From Streptomyces rapamycinicus NRRL 5491 (GTDB lineage: Bacteria; Actinomycetota; Actinomycetes; Streptomycetales; Streptomycetaceae), in NCBI RefSeq assembly GCF_024298965.1, contig NZ_CP085193.1:1054001-1118000 (forward strand): a stretch of 64,000 bases of DNA, given 5' to 3'. Shown one piece after another: positions 39,401 through 47,474 of this stretch (the stretch's first letter is position 1; each line of letters starts with the position of its first letter). A model generated the notes under the pieces. The model searched no databases and was not told the origin of the DNA. It worked only from the letters and a program-made list of their open reading frames with translations. Made by a program: the position numbers and the translations under genes.

Positions 39401-39974
39401 CGCGGCCCGAGGCGATGCTGGTGGTGGCGCCGTTGTGGAGATACGGCTCGATCTCGTCCGGGATGTGCGCGGCCTCGGACGCGTAGGTGGTGTGCATGGC
39501 GCCGGTGAAGACGCCGGTCTGGCTGCCACGCAGCGACGCGGGGTCGATGCCCGCCCGCTCCATGACCTCCCACGACGTCTCCAGCAGCAGCCGCTGCTGC
39601 GGGTCCATGGCCAGGGCCTCGCGGGGCGAGATGCCGAAGAACGCGGAGTCGAATTGATCCGCGTCGTGAAGGAAGCCGCCTTCGCGAACGTAACTGGTAC
39701 CCGGGTGCTCCGGATCCGGGTTGTAGATCCCCTCCACATCCCAGCCGCGGTTTGTCGGGAAGGGCGAGATGGCGTCCGCTCCATCGGCGACCAGGCGCCA
39801 CAGCGCCTCGGGGGAATTCACTCCACCCGGAAATCGGCAGGCCATACCGATGATGGCAATGGGTTCGGTGGCCGAGCTGATCAGCTGGCGGTTCTGACGC
39901 CGGAGCCGCTCGATTTCCTTGAACGACTTGCGCAGCGCTTCAACGGCTTTGTTCTGGTTGGATGCATCAGGCAT
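24402..39974 (-). CDS. Modular type I polyketide synthase, gene D (three modules)
   Basis: This intact protein of about 5,190 aa has three extension modules. Module 1 has KS (39,860-38,590, TACSSAL), AT (38,240-37,330, GHSQG and YASH, so methylmalonyl), DH ([15 protein letters not shown]), B-type KR (35,840-35,250) and ACP. Module 2 has KS (34,660-33,370), a methylmalonyl AT (33,040-32,110), B-type KR and ACP. Module 3 has KS (29,990-28,700), AT (28,370-27,470, GHSIG and HAFH, so malonyl), DH ([15 protein letters not shown]), KR (TGAASGLGG in place of TGGTGxLGx, LDD present) and ACP. It ends in docking helices, [13 protein letters not shown]. The N-terminal coiled docking segment ([20 protein letters not shown]) differs from those of A-C. 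The KS1 cysteine is present and there is no loading AT-ACP, so this gene receives a chain from another PKS not in the window. ATG 39974 is preferred over GTG 39986 because GGAG lies six bases upstream. Confidence 0.95.
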   Translation of the reverse strand: MPDASNQNKAVEALRKSFKEIERLRRQNRQLISSATEPIAIIGMACRFPGGVNSPEALWRLVADGADAISPFPTNRGWDVEGIYNPDPEHPGTSYVREGGFLHDADQFDSAFFGISPREALAMDPQQRLLLETSWEVMERAGIDPASLRGSQTGVFTGAMHTTYASEAAHIPDEIEPYLHNGATTSIASGRVSYTFGFEGPALTVDTACSSALVALHLAAQALRQGECSMALVGGATVMVSPKGFVTFSRQRGLAADGRCKAFADGADGTTWSEGIGVLLVERLSDARRNGHQILAVVRGSAVNQDGASNGLTAPNGPSQRRVIRQALENCELTPGQIDMVEAHGTGTTLGDPIEAQALLATYGRERPEGRPLWLGSLKSNLGHAQAAAGVAGIIKMVMAMRHGVLPKTLHVDTPSSHVDWSEGEVELLTEARPWPETGEPRRAGVSSFGVSGTNAHVILEQAPEAEPAEVEAEESADGGGAGIAGPVAWVVSGKTDAALRAQAGRLREFVAERPELGAADVAFSLATTRYAFEQRAVVTGTGREELLERLTAVAEGAELPGVVCGKDAETPGRSVFVFPGQGAQWVGMAVGLLESSPVFAEAIGECESALSAYVDWSLTDVLCGVEGAPGFDRVDVVQPVLFAVMVSLAKLWRSVGVEPDAVMGHSQGEIAAACVAGALSLEDAAKVVALRSQAIAVGLAGRGGMVSVGLPVAGVEERLARWGGAISVAAVNGPGSVVVSGDPGALDEMVAELEGEEVRVRRVPVDYASHSAHVEGIREELLRVLADIAPRSSEVPFYSTVSGELVDTAGLDAEYWYRNLRQTVELEATTRTLLDDGHTVFVEVSPHPVLTLPVQQTVEAAEQRAVIVGTLRRDEGGPERFLTSAAELHVSGAGVDWRKVFAGHDARRVELPTYAFQHERFWLDAPAGVGDVGSVGLGSLGHPLLGAVVSMASGGGVLLSGRLSLATHGWLADHAVHGIVLLPGTAFVELVVRAGDQVGCGRVEELILEAPLILPEKGGVHLQVEVGEADASGLREVSVFSREEADGEGAAWVRHAHGVLGSAASVSEAQFDFGVWPPAGAELVDVSGEYVRAAENGLEYGPVFQGLRRAWRREGEVFAEVELPEEERERAGQFGLHPALFDAALHAMGVSEGLAGGSGSLLPFSWRGFALDAVGATSLRVRLAPAGAGSDAVSVSVGDESGRGVASVESLVLRPVDADQLNAVGGAARDALFRLEWVDTPGIVAGGEVAPGTEVMRVVSAGSDVVGEVYGRVLEVLERVQAWLADADREGERLVVVTRGAVDAGDGAAGVADMAGSAVWGLLRSAQSENPGRLVLVDTDDVDGVEGVLPGVLTLGEEQVAVRSGAVRVPRLGRVPSPGTAESGGFGSGAVLVTGGTGVLGGVVSRHLVSRHGVEKLVLLSRRGAEAEGAAELRAELEAAGAQVLIAACDAADREALAGVLSGLPDGFALSGVVHAAGVLDDGLLTSLTRERVEPVLRAKVDAAWNLHELTAGLDLSAFVLFSSAAGVLGGAGQSNYAAANVFLDGLASWRRAQGLPGVSMAWGLWAEASGMTGHLGEDDIQRISRSGVVPLATDEGLELLDAALVSDAVVPVLFRLDIPALRAQGAELPALFRNVVPGMTVRRVAGAGDAGGDDIAARLRRRLLSMSEADQEQFLLEELIRVQVAAALGHSKPDSVEVGRPFKELGFDSLTAVELRNRLSSETGLRLPATLVFDYPNPTVLAGHLRSEILGARDTAVAAPAVGGSSGAPARTDDDPIAIVAMSCRFPGDVRTPEELWQLVMAGTDATSSLPSNRGWDLESTYDPDPAREGTYYARNGGFLYEADQFDPAFFGISPREALSMDPQQRLLLETSWEAFERAGIDPETAKGSRTGVFVGVVYNDYGARLQGNAPEGFEGYLGTGSAGSVASGRISYTLGLEGPAVTVDTACSSSLVALHLAVQALRQGECDMALAGGATVMSTQAGLVDFSRQRALSADGKCKAFSNRADGFGFAEGVGLLLVERLSDARRKGHEVLALVRGSAVNQDGASNGLTAPNGPSQQRVIRAALETARLSGAEVDAVEAHGTGTSLGDPIEAQALLATYGQGRPEDQPLWLGSIKSNIGHSQAAAGVAGVIKMVMAMRHGVLPQTLHIDEPSQHVDWTAGDIELLTEATAWPETGHPRRAGVSSFGVSGTNAHAVLEQAPEVEAAEVAEAEAAGGPVAWLLSGRTPEGLRAQAGRLREFVAGRAELSAADVAFSLATSRSVFEHRGVVTGADREELLERLGALAGDETATGVTRGVADVRGRSVFVFPGQGAQWVRMGVGLLESSPVFAEAIGECETALSAYVDWSLTDVLRGVEGAPGFDRVDVVQPVLFAVMVSLAKLWRSVGVEPDAVMGHSQGEIAAACVAGALSLQDAAKVVALRSQAIAAGLAGRGGMVSVGLPVEQVKDRIAAWDGGISVAAVNGPGSVVVSGDPGALDEMVSQLEGEEIRVRRVPVDYASHSAHVEAIREELLEVLADLEPRVPEVPFYSTVSGELVDTAGLDAEYWYRNLRQTVELEATTRTLIGTGHGVFIEVSPHPVLTLPVQQTVEAAEAQAVVIGTLRRDEGGPERFLTSAAELHVSGGGVDWRKVFAGQGTHRVDLPTYAFQRQRYWLDALSAAEAAASGDGLSADAVDARFWEAVEREDLEALARTLEVEDEAQQSSLTALLPALSSWRRQRREQNTVDGWRYKAVWKPLASASETTLSGTWLVAVPEACDDDVLVAAVLDGLAGRGAHVVRVVVGAADGREAITERLRAALDGVAVEPSGVAGVLSLLGLDESAHESFEVVPAGLAATVGLVQGLGDAGVVAPLWCGTRGAVSVGRSDRLVSPVQTMVWGLGRIVGAEYPQRWGGVVDLPETMDSRAMARVAGVLAGAETEDQVAVRGSGVFAKRLVRASAPEATDADGWRASGSVLVTGGTGALGGHVARWLARTGAEHLVLTSRRGMEAEGAAELKAELEGLGARVTVAACDAADRDALAAVLNGIPREFPLTAVVHTAGVLDDGVLDALTVSRTAGVLRPKVGAVRNLHELTAGMDLSAFVLFSSAAGTIGGPGQGSYAAGNAYLDALASQRRADGLPATSVAWGAWAGGGLVTGEVGEQMTRSGMLAMSPELAISALQQALDLDETFLAVADIDWTRFEADAVDTPLFRELRNARSVTTEKQSTAGSADPGRAELHDRLEAMPREKREAALRDLVRAQAADVLAHDSADAVASDRAFRDLGFDSLTAVELRNRIGAATGLRLPVSLVFDYPTPMVLARFLHGEMFGTEEGGVAETTPTRSDSFDEPIAIVAMSCRFPGGVRTPEQLWDVVNAGVDTISGFPDDRGWDLDGLYDPDPDKPGKTYARTGGFLDNVSDFDPDFFGISRREALAMDPQQRLLLETSWEAFERAGIDPAALRGSQAGVFIGSNYQDYSGRAVSAPDGVQGYLGLGSASSVASGRLSYTFGFEGPAVTVDTACSSSLVALHLAAQSLRQGECDMALAGGVTIMATPGTFVEFSAQRVLSPDGRCKAFSAEADGTGWSEGVGLLLVERLSDARRKGHKVLAVVRGSAINQDGASNGLTAPNGPSQQRVIGKALENAGLSAADVDAVEAHGTGTSLGDPIEAQALLATYGQGRPEDQPLWLGSIKSNIGHSQAAAGVAGVIKMVMAMREGVLPKTLYADEPSPHIDWTSGAVSLLHEPTPWPETDHPRRAAVSSFGISGTNAHTIIEAADPVDSPSPETDGGATGPAADVAVVPWLLSGGSADALSAQAARLREFDSVRTAHAGDVTDIGYSLATTRSALPYRAVVVAEEPAQFLSGLGALAEGRNAATLIQGVARAEHKTAFLFSGQGAQRLGMGRELYDAFPVFAQALDEVCAYLDMLLDRPLTEVIFAAEGSAEAELLDQTAFTQPALFAIEVALFRLLEHWGVTPDVLIGHSIGEVAAAHVAGVFTLEDACALVAARGRLMQALPEGGAMVAVQAPEEEIAASLAGREAEVSIAAVNGPTAVVIAGDRAAVLDIAGQWEREGRKTRRLRVSHAFHSPRMDGVLGDFRKVVEGLSFAPPAISLVSNVTGKPAETDDVCSPEYWVRHVREAVRFADGVRALEKLGVTSFVEVGPDGVLTAMAQDCLTADESDGVPAPALVPALRKDRPEVQALTTALAELHVHGITVAWDAVFAGRGARPVELPTYAFQRQRYWLEAAPAAGGDVTSAGLNSPDHPLLGAAVALADTDSYLFTGRLSVSSQPWLADHAFADTVLFPGTAFVELALRAAEQVGYERVDELTIEMPLVLPARGAVQIQLTVGEPDESGGRSLNLYSRSEDAQPDDPWTRHTTGLLTSDPATTAPESVAADFAVWPPEDAEPIDVADLYDRFTDVGFAYGPAFQGLRAAWRRGDEIFAEVDLPEAQEADAARYGLHPALLDASLHTVAFKPSGTDGSTLPFSWNGVTLHTAGTSALRVRLGSVGEDTVSLHATDASGALVASVDSLVLRPVAPEQVNSAQPYESLYQVEWVPTASDTSRAPETIGAGRWALVGPDQAEVAGVLGTADVTVDTYPDLAALAGAIDAGATAPDVVLAAQVSRTRRTRELADAVREAGHRALDLLKGWLADERFGASRLVFLTRGAIAAGDDTDVADPAAAAIWGLVRSAQSENPGRFVLADLDDQDGSRRILPVALTADEPQIVVRDGEALAGRLARVPARGGATEETTATTGITRDPRGTVLVTGAASGLGGLVARHLVAEHGVRHLVLVSRRGLAADGAAELRRELTDLGADATVAACDTADRDALAALLAALPDEHPLTAVVHTAGVLDDGVVEALTPERVDRVLRPKVDAVLNLHELTAGLDLSAFVLFSSLSGTLGGTGQANYAAANAFLDAFAQRRRAEGLPAQSLAWGLWEERSGMTGKLDEAHMRRLVREGVTPMASEEALALFDTACGIDAATLVPARLNASAWRAQDGPIPALLRGIIRTTARRGPAKTSPSDSGAGSAGLRRRIGSMKPAARQQALLELVAEHAAMALGHDSPRMIAPDRGFLELGFDSLTAVALRNQLGTVTGLRLPATLLFDYTTARALAGYLAEELVTGEPDTSVVLPVLSELEKLESSFAEVVADEAARARLTSRLEQILAKLTAGQQRQTTNSEAAAPEKFESATDDEIFDFLDEELGMS

Positions 39975-40237
39975 CAGAAACTCCACACTTAACGCGTCGT
40001 TCGCTGGAAGAGCGCAACGGCCCTGAAAGTTATGAAAACACGCATTGCCAGACGGACACCGGCCACACTAGCCCCGGTCCCGTAAGGGAAACCCTAGAAG
40101 CGCATCCAGGCATGGTTACAACCCCGGACGGTGTTCCGGGGGATTTTGGTTTCAGTAGCGTTTCACCAGCCGTGTGATCCTTGCCACGGTTGCGTTCTCC
40201 GCCGCTATTCGCGCCCCCGAAATTTCACGCGCTGTTT
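39975..40237. other. Gap between ferredoxin and PKS gene D
   Basis: This 263-bp non-coding gap lies between ferredoxin and PKS gene D, which share a strand. It is less GC-rich than its surroundings around 40,020-40,050 and 40,140-40,165. It could hold a promoter for the PKS operon, but I could not fix -35/-10 boxes and saw no strong terminator hairpin. Confidence 0.4.
39981..39984 (-). promoter_or_regulatory. Ribosome binding site of PKS gene D
   Basis: GGAG on the minus strand, six bases before ATG 39974. It overlaps the alternative GTG start at 39986, which supports the internal ATG. Confidence 0.55.
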
Positions 40238-40444
40238 TCACGCGCCAGGTTCTTCTTGGAGGCGGATCGCACCGGTCGGGCAGCGGGATACGACCTCACG
40301 CAGAACGTCCAGCCGTCCGGTGTCGGGCTGTGCGTCGAGCAGAACGACGGAGCCGTCCTCGTCGCTCTGGTCGAACAGGTCAGGCGCGATCAGCGCGCAC
40401 TGGCCCGCCGCACAGCACACCTCACGGTCGGCGGTGATCCTCAT
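40238..40444 (-). CDS. 3Fe-4S ferredoxin
   Basis: This 68-aa ferredoxin has the Streptomyces P450-partner layout. An N-terminal MRITADREVCCAAGQC gives Cys-x5-Cys, followed by APDLFDQSDEDG. A C-terminal CPTGAI supplies the last cluster cysteine. Proteins of this family carry a [3Fe-4S] cluster and pass single electrons from a ferredoxin reductase to a cytochrome P450. The gene lies 130 bp downstream of the P450 gene on the same strand and 263 bp upstream of the PKS genes, so it probably serves that P450. No reductase gene is in the window. ATG 40444 is the natural start because the family begins two to four residues before the first Ile-Thr strand. Confidence 0.93.
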   Translation of the reverse strand: MRITADREVCCAAGQCALIAPDLFDQSDEDGSVVLLDAQPDTGRLDVLREVVSRCPTGAIRLQEEPGA

Positions 40445-40574
40445 CGGGTCTCAGTCCTACCTCGTTGTTCGGGATGGCCGACATGTGTACGTCCTGTGGG
40501 CCCTCTTGCGCGACGGTGACGGACGGTGGGAGAACTCCCCACCGCCCGTCGCATTCACCGCTTGTACATCTCGA

Positions 40575-41774
40575 TCAGTCGTCCCAGGTGACGGGGAGCG
40601 CGCTGGGGCCGTAGTGCACGAAGTCCTCGCGCATCTGGATCTCATCGCTCGGCACGGCCAGCCGCAGCGTGGGGAACCTGTCGAACAGGGCCTCGTAGCC
40701 GACGCGCAGGATCGTGCGGGCGAGGTGCTGGCCGAGACACTGGTGGACGCCGTGGCCGAGCCCCAGGTGCCCGTGGTCCGTACGGCCGATGTCCAGCTGA
40801 TCGGGGTTCTCGTAGCGCTCGGGGTCGCGGTTGACGGCGGGGAGGGCGACGGTGACCACCTCGCCCTTCTTGATGGTCTGACCGGCGAACTCGACGTCTT
40901 CGAGCGCCCACCTGCTGGCCCCGAGGTGGGAGATGGTGAGGAAGCGGAGGAGCTCCTCGACGGCGGCCCCCATGAGCTCCGGGTCCTCCTGGAGCTTGGC
41001 CAGTTGGTCGGGGTGCTCGAGCAGGGCGTAGACGCCCATGGCGAGCATGTTGCCCGTGGTGTCGAAGGCCCCGGTGATCAACGTGGCGGTCATGCCCATG
41101 AGTTCTTGCTCGGTGAGCTGTCCGCCGCGGATGAGGTCTCCGAGGATGTCGTCCCGGGGATCGTCCATCCGGCTGGGGACGAAGCGGGTCAGGAACCCAC
41201 TCATCCCGGACACGGCGGCAAGCGCCTCGGGAACGGTGGAGGAGAGCCGGCCGAGTGTCTCCACATGACGCTGGAGGCTCTTCCGCTCCGATTCGGGGAC
41301 GCCGATCATCTCGCACATCACCCGGGAGGGGACGGATTCGGCGAAGACCTCCACCAGATCGGCGCCCGGCCCGGCCTTTTCCAGATCGTCGAGCTGTTCG
41401 TGCACGATTCGCTCGATCATGGGGGCGAGTTGCCGCGTGCGCCGGACCGTGAAAAAGCCGGTGACCAGCTTGCGATACTTGCTGTGGACCGGGTCGTCCG
41501 TCTTCGCAAAGGCGCCCGGATCGGCCGGGCCGTCGTACGCCAGCTCCGTGGGAACGGGAGAGATTATCCCTTCCTGGCGCGCGCTGAAGCTCTTATGAGT
41601 GAGCAGTTCCTTCGCTTCGGTATGGCGGGTGATGAGCCACCCGGGCGTGCCGCCCTGATAACTCATGCGCGTTATCCGCTCCTGCTCCCGCAGGGGGGTG
41701 TAGCCATCCGGAGGATCGAAGGGGCAGCTCCGCTTGGTAGGCAGTGACACAGGGGGGTGCGGGGCGTCGACCAA
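40575..41774 (-). CDS. Cytochrome P450, probable polyketide tailoring enzyme
   Basis: This is a 399-aa bacterial class I cytochrome P450 of normal length. The heme-binding loop LGLGHGVHQCLG (near 40,740) holds the cysteine ligand. The I-helix has GAFDTT with the acid-alcohol pair, and EELLR is the K-helix ExxR. The order and sequence resemble actinomycete CYP105/107-type macrolide hydroxylases, but the family number is a guess. It is followed on the same strand by a ferredoxin and the PKS genes, which suggests hydroxylation or epoxidation of the polyketide. The start used is TTG 41774, with GGAGGAG just upstream at 41,778-41,784, slightly close. GTG 41750 is an alternative without a clear ribosome site. 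Confidence 0.93.
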   Translation of the reverse strand: MVDAPHPPVSLPTKRSCPFDPPDGYTPLREQERITRMSYQGGTPGWLITRHTEAKELLTHKSFSARQEGIISPVPTELAYDGPADPGAFAKTDDPVHSKYRKLVTGFFTVRRTRQLAPMIERIVHEQLDDLEKAGPGADLVEVFAESVPSRVMCEMIGVPESERKSLQRHVETLGRLSSTVPEALAAVSGMSGFLTRFVPSRMDDPRDDILGDLIRGGQLTEQELMGMTATLITGAFDTTGNMLAMGVYALLEHPDQLAKLQEDPELMGAAVEELLRFLTISHLGASRWALEDVEFAGQTIKKGEVVTVALPAVNRDPERYENPDQLDIGRTDHGHLGLGHGVHQCLGQHLARTILRVGYEALFDRFPTLRLAVPSDEIQMREDFVHYGPSALPVTWDD

Positions 41775-41800
41775 GACTCCTCCATCGATTCACAATCCAC

Positions 41801-41846
41801 GCATCGAGGTCGTCGGCGGCTACACCGGCTGGCTCGATCTCGATGC
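41801..41846. repeat. Imperfect inverted repeat in the P450 leader
   Basis: Arms gcatcgaggtcg (41,801-41,812) and cgatctcgatgc (41,835-41,846) pair at 11 of 12 positions around a 22-bp spacer. It lies 27 bp upstream of the P450 start and could be a transcription factor site or an mRNA hairpin. No T-run follows, so an intrinsic terminator is unlikely. Confidence 0.35.
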
Positions 41847-42191
41847 TAGCTTCGCCGTCGGCCCGATAGCGCACCAAAAGGCCCCTGCGGGCAAGTTCTG
41901 CAAATTTCCTTAGACAAAGGCGAGGGCTGTTGACCCCGTGCGCGCGGGTGCACTCACCGCGCCGGCCGCGACGTCTGAACGCGTGGCGGCCTCACCGCTC
42001 CCCCTACCCCGGGTACGCCGTCTCCAACCACATCTGTTGGCACCGGGTCTGACCGGACGCCGGCTCCGGCCCCGGCGCTCCGTGGAGACGCCGGGAGAAC
42101 ATGGGGGTGACGGGCTCGTCACGCCCGTGCTGCCACCCTTCGTCGGGAAGTGTCAGCGGGACGCCACGTTCCTGTCGGCACCGACATGCGT

Positions 42192-42199
42192 GGGAGGGG
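42192..42199 (+). promoter_or_regulatory. Ribosome binding site of the giant gene
   Basis: GGGAGGGG lies eight bases before ATG 42208. It fixes the start inside a longer open frame that reaches upstream to 41938 without a comparable site. Confidence 0.65.
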
Positions 42200-42207
42200 T
42201 TCGTCCG

Positions 42208-45200
42208 ATGCCACCGCCGAAGGCTCTCGCGCTGCGGCCCAGGGTGTCGAAGACGCTACCGGCCCCCGCGCAAGATCGGCCAGAGGTACGCGACCCCGGT
42301 CACCCCCGGGTACACGACCCCGGTCACCCCCAGGGTCCCCTGTCCAACGCGGCGGTGACGGCGGCCTTGTCCGGCGGACGCGGACCCGCGGCGCCCCCGC
42401 CCTCCTCCACCCGGTTGCGGCCCGCCGGGCAGGACACGGTCGGCAATGGCGCGGTCGCGGCGGCCCGCCGTACCGAGACCGCCTCTCGGCAGCGGCCGCC
42501 CACGGCCGAACCGGCACGGGCGCCCACGCCCGACACGGCGCGGGCGGACACGGCGGAGGCGGCGCGGGCGGACACGGCGGAGGCGGCCTCCCCCGCCGCC
42601 CCCGAGGTCAAGGCCCGTCCCGGCCCGGCAGCGGACCCGAAGTTCGCGACGCTCAAGAAGGACGTACGACGCAAGAAGCGCTCGGTCGCGACCTCGCATC
42701 CGCCACCGAAGGCGGAGGCCGGTGCCGCGCAGGACGCCGCCCGGCCGCCCAAGGACGACGAAGAGGCGCAGGGCAAGACCGCCAACGCCGAGAAGATGAA
42801 CGAGGCCAAGCCGAAGGACTTCGACAAGGACGCGTTCATCAGGGCGGTCGAGAAGGCGATCGCCGAGAAGGCGCCGAAGAACCTCGACGAGGCGGACAAG
42901 TTCGCCGACTCCGGCAAGGCCGATGAGGTGCGGCAGGAGGTGCGGGGCAAGGTCGGCGAGGGCAGGGCGGACTCGGCCGAGCAGATCGCCACGACGACCG
43001 CCGCCCCGCCGGACACCTCGGCCGCCGTACCCAAGAAGGTCGTACCGCTGACACCGGACCGGCCCCCCGGGACCCCGGGCACGCCCAACCCGGCGAACGC
43101 CGTACCGGACAAGCTGCCGCCGTCGGCCACCGACCTGTCCTCGGGACCCGCCAAGGTCAATCAGCGGATGAGGACCGCGCAGGTCACCGAGGCGCAGTTG
43201 AAGAAGTCCAACGAGCCTTCGTTCACCAAGGCGCTGGGCGAGAAGAAGGCGGCCGAGCAGCATTCCGAGGCGGCTCCCGGCCGGATGCGGGGGCATGAGA
43301 AGAAGGAGCTCAACGCGGCCACCGCGCAGGCGAGGCGGCTCGGTGCCGTCGCCATGGGCGCGATGGACGCCCAGCGGGTGCGCACCGGCCAGCACGTCGG
43401 TGCGGGCAAGTCCGGCGCCAAGGGGCGGGACGAGGAGAAGCGGGCCCAGGTCACGGCGGTCCTGCAAGGCGTCTTCGACACGATGAAGAAGGATGTCGAG
43501 ACCATTCTCAACGGCCTCGACAAGCTGGTCGACGACCAGTTCGGCAGGGGCGAGAAGGCGGCACGGGACGCGTTCACCGCCGAGCACCAGCGGAAGATGG
43601 ACGAGTACAAGGACCGCCGGTACTCCGGTGTGACGGGCAAACTCCGCTGGGTGCGGGACAAGTTCGCCGGGCTGCCCGCCGAAGCCGACAAGATCTTCGA
43701 GGAGGCCCGCGACAACTACGTCCGCCGGATGCGGCAGGTGATCTCGGACGTCGCCGACACCATCGGCACGGAGCTGAACCGGGCCAAGCGCCGTATCGCG
43801 CAGGGCCGGGGCGAGGTGCGGGACGCGGTGCGCAAGCTTCCGGCCGATCTGCGGTCCATCGGGCAGCAGGCGGCCGCCGAATTCGCCGACAAGTTCGATC
43901 AACTCACTCAGTCCGTGAACGACAAGGGCACCCAGCTCGTCGACACGCTGGCCACCAAGTACACCGACGCGCTGAAGTCCGTCGACGACGAGATCGCGGC
44001 GGAGAAGGAGAAGAACAAGGGCCTGGTGGCCAAGGCCGTGGACGCGGTCAAGGCCGTGATCAACACCATCATGGAGCTGAAGCGGCTGCTGCTGTCGGTC
44101 CTGGCCAAGGCCGCGCAGGCGGTCATGCTGATCCTCAAGGACCCGATCGGCTTCCTGCGCAACCTGGTCTCGGCCGTCGGCGCCGGATTGCGGCAGTTCC
44201 TGCGGAACATCGGCCGGCATCTGCAGCAGGGCATCCTGTCCTGGCTGCTCGGCAAGACGGCCGAGGCGGGCATCGAAATGCCGGCGAAGTTCGATGTCCA
44301 GGGCGTGCTGAAGATGCTCGCCTCCCTGCTCGGGCTGACCTGGCAGTCGATCCGCGCCCGGATCGTCCGCAAGGTGCCGAAGATGGAACCGGCGATCTCG
44401 GCGGCCGAGACCGCGGTGCCACTGGTCGCGGAGGTCCGCAAACGGGGCGTCGCCGGGATGTGGGACGACCTCAAGACCCGCGTGGGCGACCTGCGCAAGG
44501 ATCTGCTGGACAAGGTCATCGCCTATGTCACGCCGACGATCGTCGTCGCCGGGATCATGTGGGTGATCTCGCTGCTCAACCCGGCGTCGGCGTTCGTCCG
44601 GGCGGTGAAGCTGATCATCGACATCGTGCGCTTCATCGTCACCCAGGCGCGCCAGATCATCGAGTTCGTGAACGCCGTGCTGGACTCGGTCATCGCGATC
44701 GCGAGAGGCGGCAGCGGGGGCGTACCGGGCCTCATCGAGCAAGCCCTGGCCCGCTCCATCCCCGTACTCCTCGGCGCCCTGGCGGCGATCCTGGGCGTCG
44801 GCGGCATCGCCTCCCGGGTCAAGGGCATCGTCCAGGCGATGTCCAAGCCGGTGAACCGGGCGGTGGACTGGGTGATCGACAAGATCGTGGGGCTGGTGAA
44901 GAAGCTCTGGTCCAAGCTCAAGCCGAAGTTCGAGAAGAAGAAGCCCAAGCCGAGGCCGAAGCGCCGCCCGGACCGGAAGCGCCCGGCCCGCCCGCGCCGC
45001 CGAAAGCGTCCGGACCAGCGCCGCCGCCCCGACCGGCGCAGGCCCAAACGCGGTCGCGACCCGAAGAAGAAGCGGCCTGACAAACGGCCGGACAAACAGC
45101 CGGACAAGCGGACCGAGGCGGACAAGAAGCGCGCCCTCTACGCCGCCGTGCGCGACGCGACGAACTTGCTCAACGAGGAAGCGGCCACGGTCAAAACGGT

Positions 45201-46974
45201 GCGGCGCGGCCTCGGCCCGATCAAGCGGCGGCACGGCCTCACCCGGATCCAGCTCAAGAAGATCGCGGAGGGCAAGTACCGCATCAGAGTGACCATCAAC
45301 CCGAGCGAAGACACACCGGTGGAGACCCTGTCGGAGAACGAGTTCCCGTACAAGATCGCCAGAGCGCAGGGCCGCATGGACGTCAGCAGATACGGACCGA
45401 CGGTCGCGCAGTTGCACGAGGTCAGGCCCGCCGGGCAGAGCAACGACCCGTTCATCGGCTTCGTCGTCAACATGGCGGCCCTCCCCTCCGAGATCGAGGG
45501 CAACCCCGCGGTGGCCTCCCGGTATCTGAGTACGGCGTGGGACGTTCCCGGGGGCGGGTCCGAGGACATGGCCGCGGCCAGGACCGCCGTCGTCATCGGC
45601 GTCAACGCCCTGGAGGGCCTCAACCCCGAGAAGAACAAGGGCGAGTTGGGCGCGGCCATCGGCATGGTCAAGCCGCCGAGCAAGCTCGTCGCGGCCGTCT
45701 TCGGCTTCGTCTGGACGCCCCGGTGGGTCCATGTCAAGGACGGGAAGGAGCAGGGCAACGCCCCCCTGGCCGAGGTGCGCGCGAAGTACCGGGACCTCAA
45801 AACGGACGGCAAGCGGGCGCTCGCGGAGAAGAACGAATCCGGCCTGCGCGACAAGAAGGCCCTTCCCTACGGTGTCTTCCGCCAGCAGGTGCTCGCCTCC
45901 TCGTACACCAAGAAGGCGGTGGACATCCTCAGCAAGGCCAACAAGCAGGTCCACATCGTCAGCCAGGACGCCGATACCAGTGTCTCGACCACCAAGGGGA
46001 TGGGCGTCCTGGCCGCCTACACCAAGGTGCTGGGCGAGATGCGGGAGCACCCGCTGCTCACCATCGGGGGCTACACCTTCGAGAACTTCGACTGGAAGAA
46101 GGACGCCGACCCGCGCACCGTCCAGCTGACGACGCTCTCCAACCAGGTGGACCGGGCGATCCGGGATGCCATCGACAAGCGGTACACGCAGATGCTCTAC
46201 CCGACCGAGCCGAACATGCTCATCAAGGCGTGGGACAAGGAAGGCTCCCCGGGCGTCTTCCAGGATCCCCGGATCCAGGGTCTGCTCGAGGCCCAGGGCG
46301 AGCTGTACCCCATCGGCGGTGCCGAGGGCCGGAAACTCAAGATCAAATTGATGGAGCTGTTCGGCGACGGCTTCTCCATCGTCTACGCGCCCCTGGCCGG
46401 CACCACCACGAGCCCGGCCCCGGACGACGACAAGCGCGGTCTCTCCGTGACCCCGCGGAAGGTCGTCGGCGCCGAGCGCGGCGAAGGTCTCGATCCGAGG
46501 CTGGGCGCGGAGGAGATCGCCCGCCGCAGCCACCGGGCCAACGCGCTGGTGCTCCAGTCGCAGTCCATGGCCAGCGCCACACGGCTCGCCCAGGAGTTCA
46601 CCCTGTCCAGCCCGAAGCCGGAGGGCATGAGCAAGAAGGCGTGGGCGAGGCTACAGGCCCAGCTCCAGGACGTCGTCTTCGTCCATGTCGAAGAGGTCGT
46701 CAAGCTGATGGCCGACGACCCCCGGCGGACCGTGCACAGCGTGGTGATCAGAGCGCGTGCCAAGAAGCTCAGAGAGGACGCCAAGCGTCTGGCCCAGACC
46801 CTGGCGGAGGCGGGCACACCGCAGGCCGGGCAGGTGGTCGAGCAGGCGCAGAAGGTGACCCGCCGGATCATCACCGCGCTGACCGCCGACGCGCTGAAGA
46901 ACGTCTGGGGCGAGCTCTCCCCGCTGCTGAGGAGCATCATGGAGGCCGGACGGACCGGAGAGGGGCCGGAGTGA
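42208..46974 (+). CDS. Giant eCIS-associated protein, candidate cargo/effector
   Basis: The product is about 1,588 aa with four visible parts. Residues 1-150 are Pro/Ala-rich and probably disordered, with an ADTAEAA repeat. Residues 190-760 are charged and helical, likely coiled coil. Residues about 768-895 (AGIMWVISLLNPASAFVRAV through PVNRAVDWVIDKIVG) resemble, from memory, the conserved middle region of eCIS-associated DUF4157 proteins. The DUF4157 domain itself (HELTH-type motif) is not present. A Lys/Arg/Pro-rich linker spans residues 908-973, then an IKRRHGLTRI segment and a C-terminal domain to residue 1588. I do not recognise that domain. It contains VSQDADTSV (D1254, D1256) and TEPNMLIKAW. 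ATG 42208 is chosen for its strong ribosome site. The gene is convergent with the eCIS operon and overlaps a second plus-strand gene by GTGA. Cargo or effector is an inference; a structural role cannot be excluded. Confidence 0.85.
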   Translation: MPPPKALALRPRVSKTLPAPAQDRPEVRDPGHPRVHDPGHPQGPLSNAAVTAALSGGRGPAAPPPSSTRLRPAGQDTVGNGAVAAARRTETASRQRPPTAEPARAPTPDTARADTAEAARADTAEAASPAAPEVKARPGPAADPKFATLKKDVRRKKRSVATSHPPPKAEAGAAQDAARPPKDDEEAQGKTANAEKMNEAKPKDFDKDAFIRAVEKAIAEKAPKNLDEADKFADSGKADEVRQEVRGKVGEGRADSAEQIATTTAAPPDTSAAVPKKVVPLTPDRPPGTPGTPNPANAVPDKLPPSATDLSSGPAKVNQRMRTAQVTEAQLKKSNEPSFTKALGEKKAAEQHSEAAPGRMRGHEKKELNAATAQARRLGAVAMGAMDAQRVRTGQHVGAGKSGAKGRDEEKRAQVTAVLQGVFDTMKKDVETILNGLDKLVDDQFGRGEKAARDAFTAEHQRKMDEYKDRRYSGVTGKLRWVRDKFAGLPAEADKIFEEARDNYVRRMRQVISDVADTIGTELNRAKRRIAQGRGEVRDAVRKLPADLRSIGQQAAAEFADKFDQLTQSVNDKGTQLVDTLATKYTDALKSVDDEIAAEKEKNKGLVAKAVDAVKAVINTIMELKRLLLSVLAKAAQAVMLILKDPIGFLRNLVSAVGAGLRQFLRNIGRHLQQGILSWLLGKTAEAGIEMPAKFDVQGVLKMLASLLGLTWQSIRARIVRKVPKMEPAISAAETAVPLVAEVRKRGVAGMWDDLKTRVGDLRKDLLDKVIAYVTPTIVVAGIMWVISLLNPASAFVRAVKLIIDIVRFIVTQARQIIEFVNAVLDSVIAIARGGSGGVPGLIEQALARSIPVLLGALAAILGVGGIASRVKGIVQAMSKPVNRAVDWVIDKIVGLVKKLWSKLKPKFEKKKPKPRPKRRPDRKRPARPRRRKRPDQRRRPDRRRPKRGRDPKKKRPDKRPDKQPDKRTEADKKRALYAAVRDATNLLNEEAATVKTVRRGLGPIKRRHGLTRIQLKKIAEGKYRIRVTINPSEDTPVETLSENEFPYKIARAQGRMDVSRYGPTVAQLHEVRPAGQSNDPFIGFVVNMAALPSEIEGNPAVASRYLSTAWDVPGGGSEDMAAARTAVVIGVNALEGLNPEKNKGELGAAIGMVKPPSKLVAAVFGFVWTPRWVHVKDGKEQGNAPLAEVRAKYRDLKTDGKRALAEKNESGLRDKKALPYGVFRQQVLASSYTKKAVDILSKANKQVHIVSQDADTSVSTTKGMGVLAAYTKVLGEMREHPLLTIGGYTFENFDWKKDADPRTVQLTTLSNQVDRAIRDAIDKRYTQMLYPTEPNMLIKAWDKEGSPGVFQDPRIQGLLEAQGELYPIGGAEGRKLKIKLMELFGDGFSIVYAPLAGTTTSPAPDDDKRGLSVTPRKVVGAERGEGLDPRLGAEEIARRSHRANALVLQSQSMASATRLAQEFTLSSPKPEGMSKKAWARLQAQLQDVVFVHVEEVVKLMADDPRRTVHSVVIRARAKKLREDAKRLAQTLAEAGTPQAGQVVEQAQKVTRRIITALTADALKNVWGELSPLLRSIMEAGRTGEGPE

Positions 46975-47474
46975 CCGAGGACGCGCCGCGGCGCCCGCGC
47001 GCCGAGTCGTCACGCGACGACTACGCGTCGATGGCGAGCCTGGCCAGGGCCCTCTACACCCGGGGGCTCGGGCCCCGCGAGGTGGTACGGGAGTGCTACG
47101 GCGTCGGCTTCCCCGAGGAGTTCTTCGTGCTCGCCGACGCGGGCCCCCACTCCCTGGACCTCATGGTGGACTTCCCCCTGCTGCCCTGGCGGCTGGCCGT
47201 ACCCCCCGAGCGCGGTGGCCTGCCGGAGCGGCCCGATCCGATGGCGGACATCACGCGCAGGGTCTTCGCCCGCGACCCGGACCTGGTCCCCCTGTTCCTC
47301 GGCGTCAACGTCAACCTCGAGCACGGCGGCCGGGTGCACTGCTACCGCCTCGCCGAGCTCGGGGCGGGCCGGACGACCGTATTCGGGATCTGGAAGGACG
47401 TCGATCCGCACAACGAGGTCGAACGCTGCGGCGACTCCCTGCTCGCCGTCCTGCTCGCGGGCCGTCGGCGGGGC
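46971..47474 (+). CDS. Uncharacterised protein coupled to the giant gene (3' end lost)
   Basis: The GTG start at 46971 overlaps the stop of the giant gene by four bases (GTGA), so translation is probably coupled. About 168 codons look genuine, with segments SLARALYTRGLGPREVV, FPEEFFVLADAG and VFGIWKDVDPHNEVERCGDS. I do not recognise a family. No stop codon follows: the open frame continues to 48,506 as the antisense of the convergent eCIS gene, so the true C-terminus appears to be missing at about 47,460-47,490. The coupling suggests a partner of the giant protein, such as a chaperone, adaptor or immunity factor, which is speculation from position alone. Confidence 0.65.

Larger units (their letters stand above)
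41775..42207. promoter_or_regulatory. Divergent intergenic region between P450 and giant eCIS-associated gene
   Basis: About 430 bp separate the P450 (minus) and the giant plus-strand gene, so promoters for both must lie here. An A/T-richer patch at 41,889-41,918 stands out against the GC-rich background. An imperfect inverted repeat lies at 41,801-41,846. Open frames run through both sides, but neither has a ribosome site, so I do not call a gene. No convincing -35/-10 pair was found. Confidence 0.45.

Noticed and set aside
39600..39974. Loading module at the start of PKS gene D
   Set aside because: The KS has the active-site Cys (TACSSA), not a KSQ, and no AT-ACP didomain precedes it.
41593..41877. 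94-codon minus-strand frame across the P450 start
   Set aside because: Its first third looks protein-like, but the rest overlaps the P450 coding sequence in another frame and no ribosome site precedes it.
42290..42600. CRISPR or tandem repeat array
   Set aside because: Only two copies each of two short units, both in frame within the low-complexity N-terminus of the giant protein.
42256..46533. Minus-strand open frame of about 1,425 codons opposite the giant gene
   Set aside because: Leu/Gly/Arg/Asp-rich antisense with no motif. The plus-strand frame has a ribosome site, ordered domains and a coupled downstream gene.
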